Notes under the pieces: generated by a model
Databases searched by the model: none
Seen by the model: the letters and a program-made list of their open reading frames with translations, nothing else
Told to the model about the DNA's origin: nothing
DNA from: Deltaproteobacteria bacterium
GTDB lineage: Bacteria; Myxococcota; XYA12-FULL-58-9; JAFGEK01
Length of the DNA stretch: 63,885 nt
NCBI GenBank assembly: GCA_016931625.1
Contig: JAFGEK010000145.1
Span: 1-63,885, forward strand
Direction: 5' to 3'
Position numbers and translations under genes: made by a program
In this document: positions 38,669 through 47,690 of the stretch, one piece after another
Layout of the letters: every line of letters begins with the position of its first letter
Numbering within the stretch: the first letter of the stretch is position 1

Positions 38669-38851
38669 AGGGGGTGTCCCTAAATGTCTCCCGTCGATCT
38701 TCACGAAATCCGCTACTTACACCGCGTACTCGCAAAAATCCTGCCTGCGACTTGCCACAAGCAAGCCTTTTGCATGATTTTGCTGCGTGCGCGGTCATCG
38801 TTTACGCGGCTTTCGTGAATCTCTCGGTCCAACATTTAGGGACACCCCCCT
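38669..38851. mobile_element. 183-bp inverted-repeat element, complete copy of GGGGGTGTCCC family
   Basis: The left end AGGGGGTGTCCCTAAATGT (38669-38687) is matched by the inverted right end ACATTTAGGGACACCCCC (38832-38849). Inside, TTCACGAAA near 38700 is mirrored by TTTCGTGAA near 38813, so the whole can fold on itself. It contains no gene. It is inserted between the J-protein and dnaK genes, 9 bases from the J-protein stop. It is a MITE- or REP-like element. I suspect mobilisation by a REP-type tyrosine transposase, but none is in the window. Confidence 0.75.
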
Positions 38852-38859
38852 AGTTACAT

Positions 38860-39927
38860 TTATCTATCTTCTTTAACAACCACTAAATGATTATCATTTG
38901 ATACACTTTCTCTCCCTATAGACTTTGTAGCGCCCCCATGAACCAGCGCTTGAGTTTGTTCAAAAAGCTGTCGATAAAATGTATTTGCAGGATCAAACAA
39001 GGTTGCTCGACGAAAATAATCTAAAGCCGCTTGGTTATCCCCAGATTCGGATAATGCACGACCAGCAGCGGCATAAGTCTTTGCTTGTGATGTTGCATAA
39101 GAAGAATCAAGGCGATGTCTTTTTCGCATATCAAGAATTTCTTGACGTCTTCGCTCAAGCTCTTCGTTATCTTTAGCTATTGCCTCTTTAGCTACTACTC
39201 CAGAAATAGGCGTTGTCGGCACATTGTTGGTATTACTAGTGGCTGCAGCTGCCATACGCGCAATGATAACATCAAGTGGCACTAATACACTGGGTGGTGG
39301 ATGCAGTGCAGCATACTTGGCTTTACTATCATCATCTGCAAGTACTTCATATGCTGCTTTTATTACCTTAAAAATATTTTCTAAACGAGCTTTAAATATA
39401 CCAAGATTTTTGCCAAAATAACGATCCGGATGAAACCTTCGTGACTGGGCAAAATACGCACGCTTTATGTCAACATTACTCGGAGAACCGTATAATTCAA
39501 GCAATTCCCAGTGCGTCAAGACTTTATAATGATTGTTTACCGCATTGATTAGTCTTTGCTCGGCTGGTGAAAGATCGGTATCTTCCACCGCATCTAGCCC
39601 ATCCCCCACATCTAGTTGTGAATCATTAGCGTTATTGGTGATAGGCTCATTGGCTTTATTAATATTTTTGGTAGTTACGTTATTAGAAGCTGTTTCAAGT
39701 TGCTTGGTCCAGAGTACAGCCCCGACTGTTTCAAGTCGTTTTAAAGTTGTTACTATTTCGTCTAGCGGTATACCGGCAACATCTGAAAGTAAACGAACAG
39801 ACATGCGACCATCAATACGAGATAAAACAAAACCGTCGCGAGGAGTTAAATCTAAACTATGCCAATCAATCCCAGCGATTGGCTGAGGACACAAAGACAG
39901 AAAAGACTCATCCATGTGTCTTAACAT
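38860..39927 (-). CDS. J-domain co-chaperone with N-terminal shared module and TPR tail
   Basis: This 355-residue protein opens with the module shared with 35965-36729 (about 20-75). An Asn-rich linker leads to a J domain (about 130-205: LELYGSPSNVDIKRAYFAQSRRFHPDRYFG, with the HPD motif that triggers Hsp70 ATPase). It ends in a helical TPR-like repeat (about 285-335, SGDNQAALDYFRRATLFDPAN). It lacks the G/F and zinc-finger regions of DnaJ. It lies upstream of and parallel to dnaK, interrupted by the 183-bp repeat element, so it is the likely dedicated partner. The start is taken at 39927, with AGGAAT about 10 bases upstream; Met5 is an alternative. Confidence 0.8.
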   Translation of the reverse strand: MLRHMDESFLSLCPQPIAGIDWHSLDLTPRDGFVLSRIDGRMSVRLLSDVAGIPLDEIVTTLKRLETVGAVLWTKQLETASNNVTTKNINKANEPITNNANDSQLDVGDGLDAVEDTDLSPAEQRLINAVNNHYKVLTHWELLELYGSPSNVDIKRAYFAQSRRFHPDRYFGKNLGIFKARLENIFKVIKAAYEVLADDDSKAKYAALHPPPSVLVPLDVIIARMAAAATSNTNNVPTTPISGVVAKEAIAKDNEELERRRQEILDMRKRHRLDSSYATSQAKTYAAAGRALSESGDNQAALDYFRRATLFDPANTFYRQLFEQTQALVHGGATKSIGRESVSNDNHLVVVKEDR

Positions 39928-40038
39928 ATTTATAAATTCCTATATAACTAAGATAAACCAATCAATCGACTGATTCATTTCTTATTTGCGATCCTGATGT
40001 TGTAACTTTAGTAATGCCATAATATTGAGGTAAACGCG

Positions 40039-40401
40039 ATGAGTACTACAATTGTAAAATCTATTAGTTTTGAAGCTGCACATTGGCTTCCAAACACTCC
40101 TATGATTCATAAATGCCATAAAATGCATGGTCATAGCTATATATGTGAAATTCATGTTACCGGAGAAATACAAAAAGATCATGGATGGATCTGTGATTTC
40201 GCTGAAATTAGTGGGGCTTTTGCGCCTTTACACGTTATGCTCGATCATCAGATACTCAATGAGATCGCCGGGTTAGAAAACCCAACCGCTGAGAATATCG
40301 CCAAATGGGTGTGGGAAAAACTTAGTTGCAAAATTAATGGCCTTAGCACCATTGTAATTCATGAAACCCCAACTTCGCGGTGTATTTATACTGGCCCTTA
40401 A
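40039..40401 (+). CDS. queD: 6-carboxy-5,6,7,8-tetrahydropterin synthase (QueD/PTPS family)
   Basis: This 120-residue enzyme converts dihydroneopterin triphosphate to a carboxytetrahydropterin for preQ0 synthesis. The zinc-binding histidines are in FEAAHWL (His15) and KMHGHSY (His30, His32), the catalytic Cys26 in HKCHKMHGH, with LDHQILN and a C-terminal HETPTSRCIY that fits the substrate pocket. QueF, which acts later in the same pathway, is encoded at 59100. QueC and QueE are not in the window. The C-terminal Cys is typical for the QueD subgroup. Confidence 0.88.
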   Translation: MSTTIVKSISFEAAHWLPNTPMIHKCHKMHGHSYICEIHVTGEIQKDHGWICDFAEISGAFAPLHVMLDHQILNEIAGLENPTAENIAKWVWEKLSCKINGLSTIVIHETPTSRCIYTGP

Positions 40402-40476
40402 AACTTATACAAATTTATCTAAAAATATATTTATTTAGGTAACATTTAAGTTTACGGGGCACATGAACTATTGCAA

Positions 40477-40557
40477 CTAAACCGCCATATGTTTATGTAA
40501 GCGCTCGGGCACCCGATTAACACCTTTGCCCGCTAGCCAAAAGCAAATGCGGTTTAG
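40477..40557 (+). promoter_or_regulatory. Structured leader upstream of gap
   Basis: CTAAACCGC (40477-40485) pairs with GCGGTTTAG (40549-40557), and inside it CGGGCA (40506-40511) pairs with TGCCCG (40527-40532). The nested hairpins lie 80 bases before the gap start in an otherwise gene-free 237-base spacer. It could be a terminator for queD, a leader controlling gap, or a small RNA; there is no T-tract. Confidence 0.35.
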
Positions 40558-41634
<1,077 letters not shown>

Positions 41635-41638
41635 TACC

Positions 41639-41664
41639 TAAGTAGGGGCGATCGCCCCTACTTA
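41639..41664. terminator. 26-bp perfect palindrome between gap and HNH gene
   Basis: TAAGTAGGGGCGA-TCGCCCCTACTTA is a perfect 13-bp inverted repeat with no spacer and a GCGATCGC centre. It starts 4 bases after the gap stop and its last bases form the TAA of the convergent HNH gene. A bidirectional terminator is the simplest reading; the lack of a loop means the helix tip must open. Confidence 0.6.
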
Positions 41665-42273
41665 ATCTGTCTCTAGTTCAGTATTCCAATACGACGCATC
41701 TACCATATTTAAAAACGGTAGCCACTCGCGATAACAACCTCGCATGCGTAAAGAGTGCACTAATTCGCCCCAGCGTGGTTGACGAGCTGGTCGTATAAGT
41801 TTCATATTTGCTTCTTCTGGAGTACGACCACCTTTTTTAAAATTGCATTTGATACAACTAGTGACCACGTTTTCCCAATTGGTTTTACCGCCACGAGAGC
41901 GTGGAATTATGTGATCAAGATTAAGATCACGACGTGGCAAACGTTTGTTACAGTACTGACAAGTATGGTTATCGCGGGCAAAAAGATTATGTCGAGAAAA
42001 ACGAATGCGACCCACAGGAATACGATCATATACCTGTAAAACTACAATACGCGGAATAACAATACGACGATTGGCTGTACCTACAGTTTGATCATCTACA
42101 TTAGCAGATAAAGCTGCCCAATCTTCAAAATCAAATAAACGGTATTGTTTATCTAATGCACGAGCAGCGCCGATATAAAGTAAGCACATTGCTCGACGCC
42201 AGCTAGTCACATCAACTGCTTGGTAATTTCGATTTAGTACTAATACATGGGCATTAATCATCGCCATAACCAC
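41662..42273 (-). CDS. HNH endonuclease family protein
   Basis: The 203-residue protein has an N-terminal part (VLVLNRNYQAVDVTSWRRA ...) common to a widespread family of stand-alone HNH proteins, then the HNH zinc site: CQYCNKRLPRRDLNLDHIIPRSRGG, NWENVVTSCIKCN. The two CxxC pairs bind zinc, and the His-Asn-His-type active site is intact. Family members occur singly in many bacteria; the function is uncertain, with DNA repair or defence possible. The start could be the third ATG at 42261 (MINAHVL); three ATGs lie close together without a clear ribosome-binding site. Confidence 0.85.
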   Translation of the reverse strand: MVMAMINAHVLVLNRNYQAVDVTSWRRAMCLLYIGAARALDKQYRLFDFEDWAALSANVDDQTVGTANRRIVIPRIVVLQVYDRIPVGRIRFSRHNLFARDNHTCQYCNKRLPRRDLNLDHIIPRSRGGKTNWENVVTSCIKCNFKKGGRTPEEANMKLIRPARQPRWGELVHSLRMRGCYREWLPFLNMVDASYWNTELETD

Positions 42274-42809
42274 ATACTAAATTTTATTGCGAACTGCAGC
42301 AAAAACCTCCTTTATTAAATGTAACAAATTTATAACTTCTAGTGTTAAGTTTTATTATTAGACACTCTTTTCGAATAAGCTCACCTAAAATTCCTAATTC
42401 TTAAGTTTTTAAGTTCTTTAAATCTTCATTTTTATGTTTTAAACTGGGTATTTAAAGAACTTAAGAATAGGAAACTTAAGAATGAAAGGCCATGATATAG
42501 CTGATATACTGCTACTTTTATTTTTTCTTATTTGTGATCATTTCTATTGTCTGAATCTAGGGTGTATCTCTATTTTTTTAATTTAAAATCTTTATGTGAT
42601 TTTTGCCAAACCTTATGCGTAGATACATAATTTGCAGCAATATGTTGCTATAAAATCACTAAAAGATCTTGTCTGTTTTTTTGACGTTGGCCTTTTCGCC
42701 ACCTAATATCATTAAAAATGCTTAAAGAGGACTGGGCGCGCAGGCTTCTTTAATGCTACTAACTACCCTTCGGGCTTTAAAGCCCGGGCAATTCGGAGGG
42801 TGAGTGAGA
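42274..42809. other. 536-base spacer without a supported gene
   Basis: It holds the inverted repeat at 42410-42463, then AT-rich sequence, and finally the GGAGGG ribosome-binding site (42795-42800) of the next gene. A 34-codon hydrophobic frame near 42482 lacks support. Just before the ribosome-binding site is GGGCTTTAAAGCCC (about 42771-42784), a perfect 14-bp palindrome that may act on the following gene. Confidence 0.4.
42410..42463. repeat. 14-bp inverted repeat
   Basis: TAAGTTCTTTAAAT (42410-42423) is the exact inverse complement of ATTTAAAGAACTTA (42450-42463), with a 26-base loop. Copies of CTTAAG flank both arms. The composition is AT-rich, so the hairpin is weak; its role is unknown. 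Confidence 0.5.
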
Positions 42810-43076
42810 ATGATGACCAAACGTAAGCAAGTAAAAAGTAACCAACAAACCACTGAACGAGTTGCCAAAGTTACAGCTCTCGAAGAACAGGTGATACGCA
42901 TGCGTAAGGGCCTTAGTGCCCCAGTCGAACTCGTCCTTGAGCACAAGGCCGGTAATAATATCGAACTAAAAGCCAAACTTGATGCAATCGAACGGCGTGT
43001 ACTTGAAGCAGCCGGTGCACGCACTAGTTCTACCAAAAGCAAGATCGTCAGCGCTTTACGTCGTAAAAACCGTTAA
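42810..43076 (+). CDS. Small basic helical protein
   Basis: A strong GGAGGG ribosome-binding site 9 bases before the ATG at 42810 supports translation of this 88-residue, Lys/Arg-rich, probably all-helical protein (ALEEQVIRMRKGLSAPVELV ... ALRRKNR). It precedes the PilZ-Hsp70 gene by 106 bases in the same direction. It has a regular heptad pattern around residues 20-75. No family is recognised; a DNA- or RNA-associated role is only suggested by charge. Confidence 0.65.
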   Translation: MMTKRKQVKSNQQTTERVAKVTALEEQVIRMRKGLSAPVELVLEHKAGNNIELKAKLDAIERRVLEAAGARTSSTKSKIVSALRRKNR

Positions 43077-43182
43077 ATTACAGCTAGTTATCCCATAAAA
43101 TACAAGATTGATATAAGCCTTAAGGTGGTTTACTGCTTGATTCGTGGCTGGATTCGGTTTTTTATTTATTACTTAAAACCAC

Positions 43183-45114
43183 ATGAAACCTACCGATACT
43201 AAACATCGATCTGCACGCCAAGAATTTCAAAGCCGAGTACGCATCGCTGTAGCTGGTGCTGATGAAATTGAAGAAAAATATGCTACCAATCTCAGCGATG
43301 GTGGCCTTTTTGTTCGTCACGATAGCCCTCCACCACTTGGTAGCATTGTTGCTATCGAATTTGTTTTGCCTGACGGTAGCAGTCTTGCTTGTATGGTTGG
43401 TAGAGTCATTCATGCTCGCCCAGCCTTTACTCCTGGTGAAGCAACTGCAGGCATGGGATTACAGTTTGTTGAAGTAGATCAAAGTGCTGCAGCTTTAATT
43501 GAAAAATTTCGCAATAAAGTGCCTGAGCCAGTAATTGACAAAACTCCTCCAACACCACAGTTAGAAACCATCGCCCGCCCTGAAAGAGCGCCACTAATTT
43601 CGTTAGATGGTCCTGTGGTCGGCATCGATATTGGAACATCTAATAGTTGTGTAGCGATAATGAAAAATGGCCGTCCACAAGTTATTACTAGCCGCTTAGG
43701 CTATCAAATTATCCCTTCGGTTGTTTTTATCGCCCCCAATAATGAAATATTTGTTGGCCACCGTGCTGTTGAAAAAATGATTCTAATGCCAGGCCGTGCA
43801 ATTTATGGTTCAAAACGCTTTCTTGGGCGTCCTTTCGCTTCAAAAGAAGTACGTAACCTTGGTCATTTTTTCTCATACGATCTTACTTGTGGCGAAGATG
43901 GACGCGTTGCCGCTTGTATCGATGACCGGGTAATACGTTTAGAAGAAGTTGCTGCTTATATCTTAAGCTCCCTAAAAGAAATTGCTGAAGATAATCTTGG
44001 TTGCACAGTCAATCGAGCGGTTATTTGTGTTCCGGCTTATTTTGGTGAAACGCAACGTCAAGCAGTACGAGAAGCTGCGCGTTTGGCTGGTTTTTACGTA
44101 GAGAGAATTCTAAACGAACCAACCGCAGCCGCCGTCGCTTATGGTTGGGGTCGTGATATGCTGGGGACAATAGCCATCTATGATCTGGGTGGTGGCACTT
44201 TCGATGTTGCACTCCTGCGAATAGATGGTGCTCGGGTTGAAGTTATAGCTACTGATGGTGATCCCTTTTTAGGCGGTTCCGATTTCGACGATCGTGTTAC
44301 TGAATACGTAATGATGCGTTTTGAACGCGCTAATAACTGCAACATTCGCCAAGATCCGGTTTCAATACAACGTATTCGTTTTGCTGTTGAGATAGCCAAA
44401 CGACAATTATCTGAAGCTTTAAGTGCTGAAATAGTTTTGCCTTACATCTATAAAGGACCAAATGGTTTTCTTGAATTAAAAACAAGAATCGAACGTAATA
44501 CCCTCGAAACGCTTACCAACGATCTAGTGGAACGAACCTTCACCTTGTTGCAATCCGTACTTGATGCTGTTGGAATCAAGGCTAACCAACTTGATGATGT
44601 GTTAATGGTTGGCGGGCAAAGTCGTAGCCCCCACGTACGTCGTCTACTTTCTGAGCGTTTCGGTCACACCCCCTCTAGTACTATTCACCCTGATGAAGCA
44701 GTAGCACTTGGGGCTGCCCTAATCGCTGACGCATTATATAGCAAACGATCAATTGATCTTATCGATGTGTTACCAGCATCTATCAGAGTTGCTAAAGCAG
44801 ATGGTGGTACAATTCGCGTATTACCTAGAGGTGCTCGCCTGCCAGCAAGCGCTGAAATTGATATTGTAAGTGAGGCTTCTGGAGATATTGAATATCGTGT
44901 TACTCTATATCGTGGTGAAAACGAATCTGTTGATCAAAATACTCTTATCGGTACAGTACGACTTCCAAGCAGTCACGCTTTAGCATTATCAGGGACACGT
45001 GCAAAAGCCATTATAGAAATTAATTCAGAAGGTATAATGTCGGTAAAAGTACGACATCCACTTACTGGTCAAATTCAACAACTTGAAGCAACCATCACCA
45101 CTAATTTACCGTAA
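43183..45114 (+). CDS. PilZ domain fused to an Hsp70-like protein
   Basis: Residues about 5-115 form a PilZ domain of the myxobacterial type (RQEFQSRVRIAV, YATNLSDGGLFVRHDSPPPLG, FVLPDGSS, AGMGLQF). The NxSxxG half of the c-di-GMP motif is present as NLSDGG; the RxxxR half is not clear. After a Pro-rich linker, residues from about 146 are Hsp70: GIDIGTSNSCVAIM, LNEPTAAAVAYGW, YDLGGGTFDVALLR and DVLMVGGQSRSPHVRRLL, then a reduced substrate-binding domain with no lid. Total 643 residues. It may tie chaperone activity to a second-messenger or surface-localisation input. The next gene, with a DUF4388-like domain, is 143 bases downstream in the same direction. Confidence 0.87.
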   Translation: MKPTDTKHRSARQEFQSRVRIAVAGADEIEEKYATNLSDGGLFVRHDSPPPLGSIVAIEFVLPDGSSLACMVGRVIHARPAFTPGEATAGMGLQFVEVDQSAAALIEKFRNKVPEPVIDKTPPTPQLETIARPERAPLISLDGPVVGIDIGTSNSCVAIMKNGRPQVITSRLGYQIIPSVVFIAPNNEIFVGHRAVEKMILMPGRAIYGSKRFLGRPFASKEVRNLGHFFSYDLTCGEDGRVAACIDDRVIRLEEVAAYILSSLKEIAEDNLGCTVNRAVICVPAYFGETQRQAVREAARLAGFYVERILNEPTAAAVAYGWGRDMLGTIAIYDLGGGTFDVALLRIDGARVEVIATDGDPFLGGSDFDDRVTEYVMMRFERANNCNIRQDPVSIQRIRFAVEIAKRQLSEALSAEIVLPYIYKGPNGFLELKTRIERNTLETLTNDLVERTFTLLQSVLDAVGIKANQLDDVLMVGGQSRSPHVRRLLSERFGHTPSSTIHPDEAVALGAALIADALYSKRSIDLIDVLPASIRVAKADGGTIRVLPRGARLPASAEIDIVSEASGDIEYRVTLYRGENESVDQNTLIGTVRLPSSHALALSGTRAKAIIEINSEGIMSVKVRHPLTGQIQQLEATITTNLP

Positions 45115-45256
45115 TCTTATCAACATTTTGTAACAAATAAATCGACAACATTAAAACACCAGCTAAAATTGAAATAGCACTTAGCGTTATGAGGCGATAA
45201 CGATTGTTGAAACTAACTCCAGGTAGTGCTCTACTATAAATATATCCAGGATTGTC

Positions 45257-47581
45257 ATGAGTGAACTCGATTTAGCAAAACTGCATAGTAACGAAATCAA
45301 CGGCACCTTTTCGCGTCTTGAAATTCCAAGTCTGATCATGCGCGCAGTGCGCCAGAAATTAACAGGCGCCCTTAAGTTAGTTGAAGGAAGCAATGTTCGT
45401 ATGATTGGATTTTCTAATGGCGCCCCTACTGTTGCAGCTTCATCATTATCTAGTGAAAGATTAGGCCCTTTGCTGCATGAACGCGGCGCAATTAGTAATC
45501 ATTTATTAAATCAAATCGATGAGATCATGCACAGTGAAGGACTACAATTTGGAGCTGCTGCGATTAAATTAGGTGTACTGACAAAACTCGATCTCGCGCG
45601 TTGGTTAAAAGAACAACATGCTAATGTTGTGACTCAAAGCTTAAATGCTTCATCAGTTAAATCTACCTTTGGTCCCTTAGGCAAGTTGGCAACAAACCGC
45701 AGCGGTTTACAGCTATTGGCTGCAATCGAAAGCGGTGTTCGTGCATATTCTTTAGATCTCATCGATTCAATTCAACAAAAAATTGAAGGTATACGTTTTA
45801 CTCTGCAACCTGGAGCTCTTGATCTTGCCTTAGAACTTGGTTGTTCGGCATCAATATCGCAACTATTACGTACTCAAGGAACTGAAGCGCATTCGTTTCA
45901 AGATTATCTCGCTTCTTCTGAAGATGATGATCCAGCCGTACCGATTATCACGTTAATACTAACCAGTATTGTTTTACCTGTTGAACAACAAGATCCAGCA
46001 CCACTTGATTTAAACGAAACCGTTCCCCAAACCACAGCAACGCTTGCAGCTTCTGAATCACAAAAAGTGCTAGATGAACTACAACCATCTGAGTCCCAAG
46101 TTTCGAGTGCAGAGCAAGTCAATGAGTTGACGCCACCTTCGATAATAAAAACCACTGACGCTGACTCAGAAAATACTCCTGGGCGTGCCAAAAATATTGC
46201 CGACTTAGAAGCAATGCTAAAAGCGCGTAATCAAATACCGCCAGTAGTAAGCTTTAAACAAAGAGAAGAAATCAATTTTAATGTTCCTGCTACATTAACC
46301 AATTCTTTACCTATAATAAAGCCAACAGTTACTCCACCACCCGCTATTGAAAATACTGATACAAAAAAGAATATCTCCCCAAATATTCCAGTACCATTAC
46401 CGTCTCTTGCTTTAGAAATTGATGATTCTGATATACAAAAGGCTAGAACACCAGAATCACAATTTGACCCTTCATTAATTTCACCTACAGTAAAACAAGC
46501 AGCAACTAGTTCATCAGCAGACCAAAACGAAATCACTGCTCGACCAAGCGATTTATCTGAGCCACAACAAGATCAAGATAATGAATCTTCAATTAACGGT
46601 ACTGTTGCAGTATTTGAGCAACCTAACCCTGCAGCTACAGTTAAACAAAGCGGCGCAGATAATAATTATGTTGTTATCCCAAAAGAATTACTGTCTGTCG
46701 TAAATCAGCCACAAACAGGATTACTTAATAGTACGCGAATATTATTAATTATTATAGGTATGCTACTATCTGCTGTAGTTGGAAGTGCCGCGACTATTTG
46801 GGCGTTACGCAATCAAGCTTTTGGCCTCGACCAAAAAACCATCGCAGAATTACTTACTAAGCCCAACAATCAGGAAAAACAGAATACAATAGCATCACCG
46901 AATACTAATGATGCAATGAACAACACCAATAATGTAGCTATTAATAAACCAGCAACAACACCAAACTCGACTAATGACTCTTCTATTAATACTACTGCTA
47001 AGACAAATAATAATGCAAGTGGGCATCACTCTGCGGCTCCAGCAAATGCAAACTCAAACATTTCAACAACAGACGATAGTACCCTTGAGAATCGTAATAA
47101 TAACAAATGGTCTCGATCGGCAGCATTCACAAAAGGATTGGGCAAAAACAAAAATCGTTTTCGTAATAACCAGCAAAACATTGATGACAATAAATCGGCT
47201 AACACCGCAACTACCGCAATACAACCACAACCTGAAAATACCACAAGCGATACAACCACTAAAACTGCTGTTAAAGAAAAAACTAACGAAGCAACCAATA
47301 CCAACTCTACAGCTGCTGCAAATAAAGAAGAAGTTGCTGCTAAGTTAGCGCTTGTTCGTAGCTCTCTGCAACAAGGTGATTATCGCAAGGTTTTAGCAAT
47401 ATGTAATGAAATACTTGCGATTGAACCACATAATCCTATGGCTTATCGTTCTTTAGGTATTGCTTATTCAGCCTTAGGAGCATCACCACAATCATGTGAA
47501 TCATTTCGGCGCTACCTGCGCTATGCACCAAAGGCTCGTGACAAAGAACAAATTGAAACTTTATTAACAACCTGTAAATAA
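45257..47581 (+). CDS. DUF4388-like, low-complexity, transmembrane, TPR protein
   Basis: The 774-residue protein begins with a DUF4388/PatA-like domain (about 15-180: TGALKLVEGSNVRMIGFSNG ... LGPLLHERGAIS). A long Pro/Ser/Thr/Asn linker follows, then one transmembrane helix (about 495-518), another Asn/Thr-rich linker with a basic patch (about 615-650) and a C-terminal TPR pair (about 695-774, LQQGDYRKVLAICNEILAIE). Its topology mirrors that of the zinc-ribbon/TPR protein at 14120: cytoplasmic head, one helix, TPR tail outside. The start has CAGGA upstream. It is probably part of the same transcription unit as the PilZ-Hsp70 gene. Function unknown. Confidence 0.75.
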   Translation: MSELDLAKLHSNEINGTFSRLEIPSLIMRAVRQKLTGALKLVEGSNVRMIGFSNGAPTVAASSLSSERLGPLLHERGAISNHLLNQIDEIMHSEGLQFGAAAIKLGVLTKLDLARWLKEQHANVVTQSLNASSVKSTFGPLGKLATNRSGLQLLAAIESGVRAYSLDLIDSIQQKIEGIRFTLQPGALDLALELGCSASISQLLRTQGTEAHSFQDYLASSEDDDPAVPIITLILTSIVLPVEQQDPAPLDLNETVPQTTATLAASESQKVLDELQPSESQVSSAEQVNELTPPSIIKTTDADSENTPGRAKNIADLEAMLKARNQIPPVVSFKQREEINFNVPATLTNSLPIIKPTVTPPPAIENTDTKKNISPNIPVPLPSLALEIDDSDIQKARTPESQFDPSLISPTVKQAATSSSADQNEITARPSDLSEPQQDQDNESSINGTVAVFEQPNPAATVKQSGADNNYVVIPKELLSVVNQPQTGLLNSTRILLIIIGMLLSAVVGSAATIWALRNQAFGLDQKTIAELLTKPNNQEKQNTIASPNTNDAMNNTNNVAINKPATTPNSTNDSSINTTAKTNNNASGHHSAAPANANSNISTTDDSTLENRNNNKWSRSAAFTKGLGKNKNRFRNNQQNIDDNKSANTATTAIQPQPENTTSDTTTKTAVKEKTNEATNTNSTAAANKEEVAAKLALVRSSLQQGDYRKVLAICNEILAIEPHNPMAYRSLGIAYSALGASPQSCESFRRYLRYAPKARDKEQIETLLTTCK

Positions 47582-47672
47582 GTTTATATGCATCAACATT
47601 CTGTCAATCATCGCCACCAGTCTTAAAAAAATACCCAATACTCGTTCGCGTATGCTACTTAAAAAGACTAAT

Positions 47673-47690
47673 CAGGGGGTGTCCTTATTT
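47673..47690. repeat. GGGGGTGTCC repeat abutting the spoVR stop
   Basis: CAGGGGGTGTCCTTATTT lies at the very end of the leftward spoVR gene and touches its TAA (47689-47691). One C of the core is missing. It is a single-end copy of the dispersed family. Confidence 0.5.
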
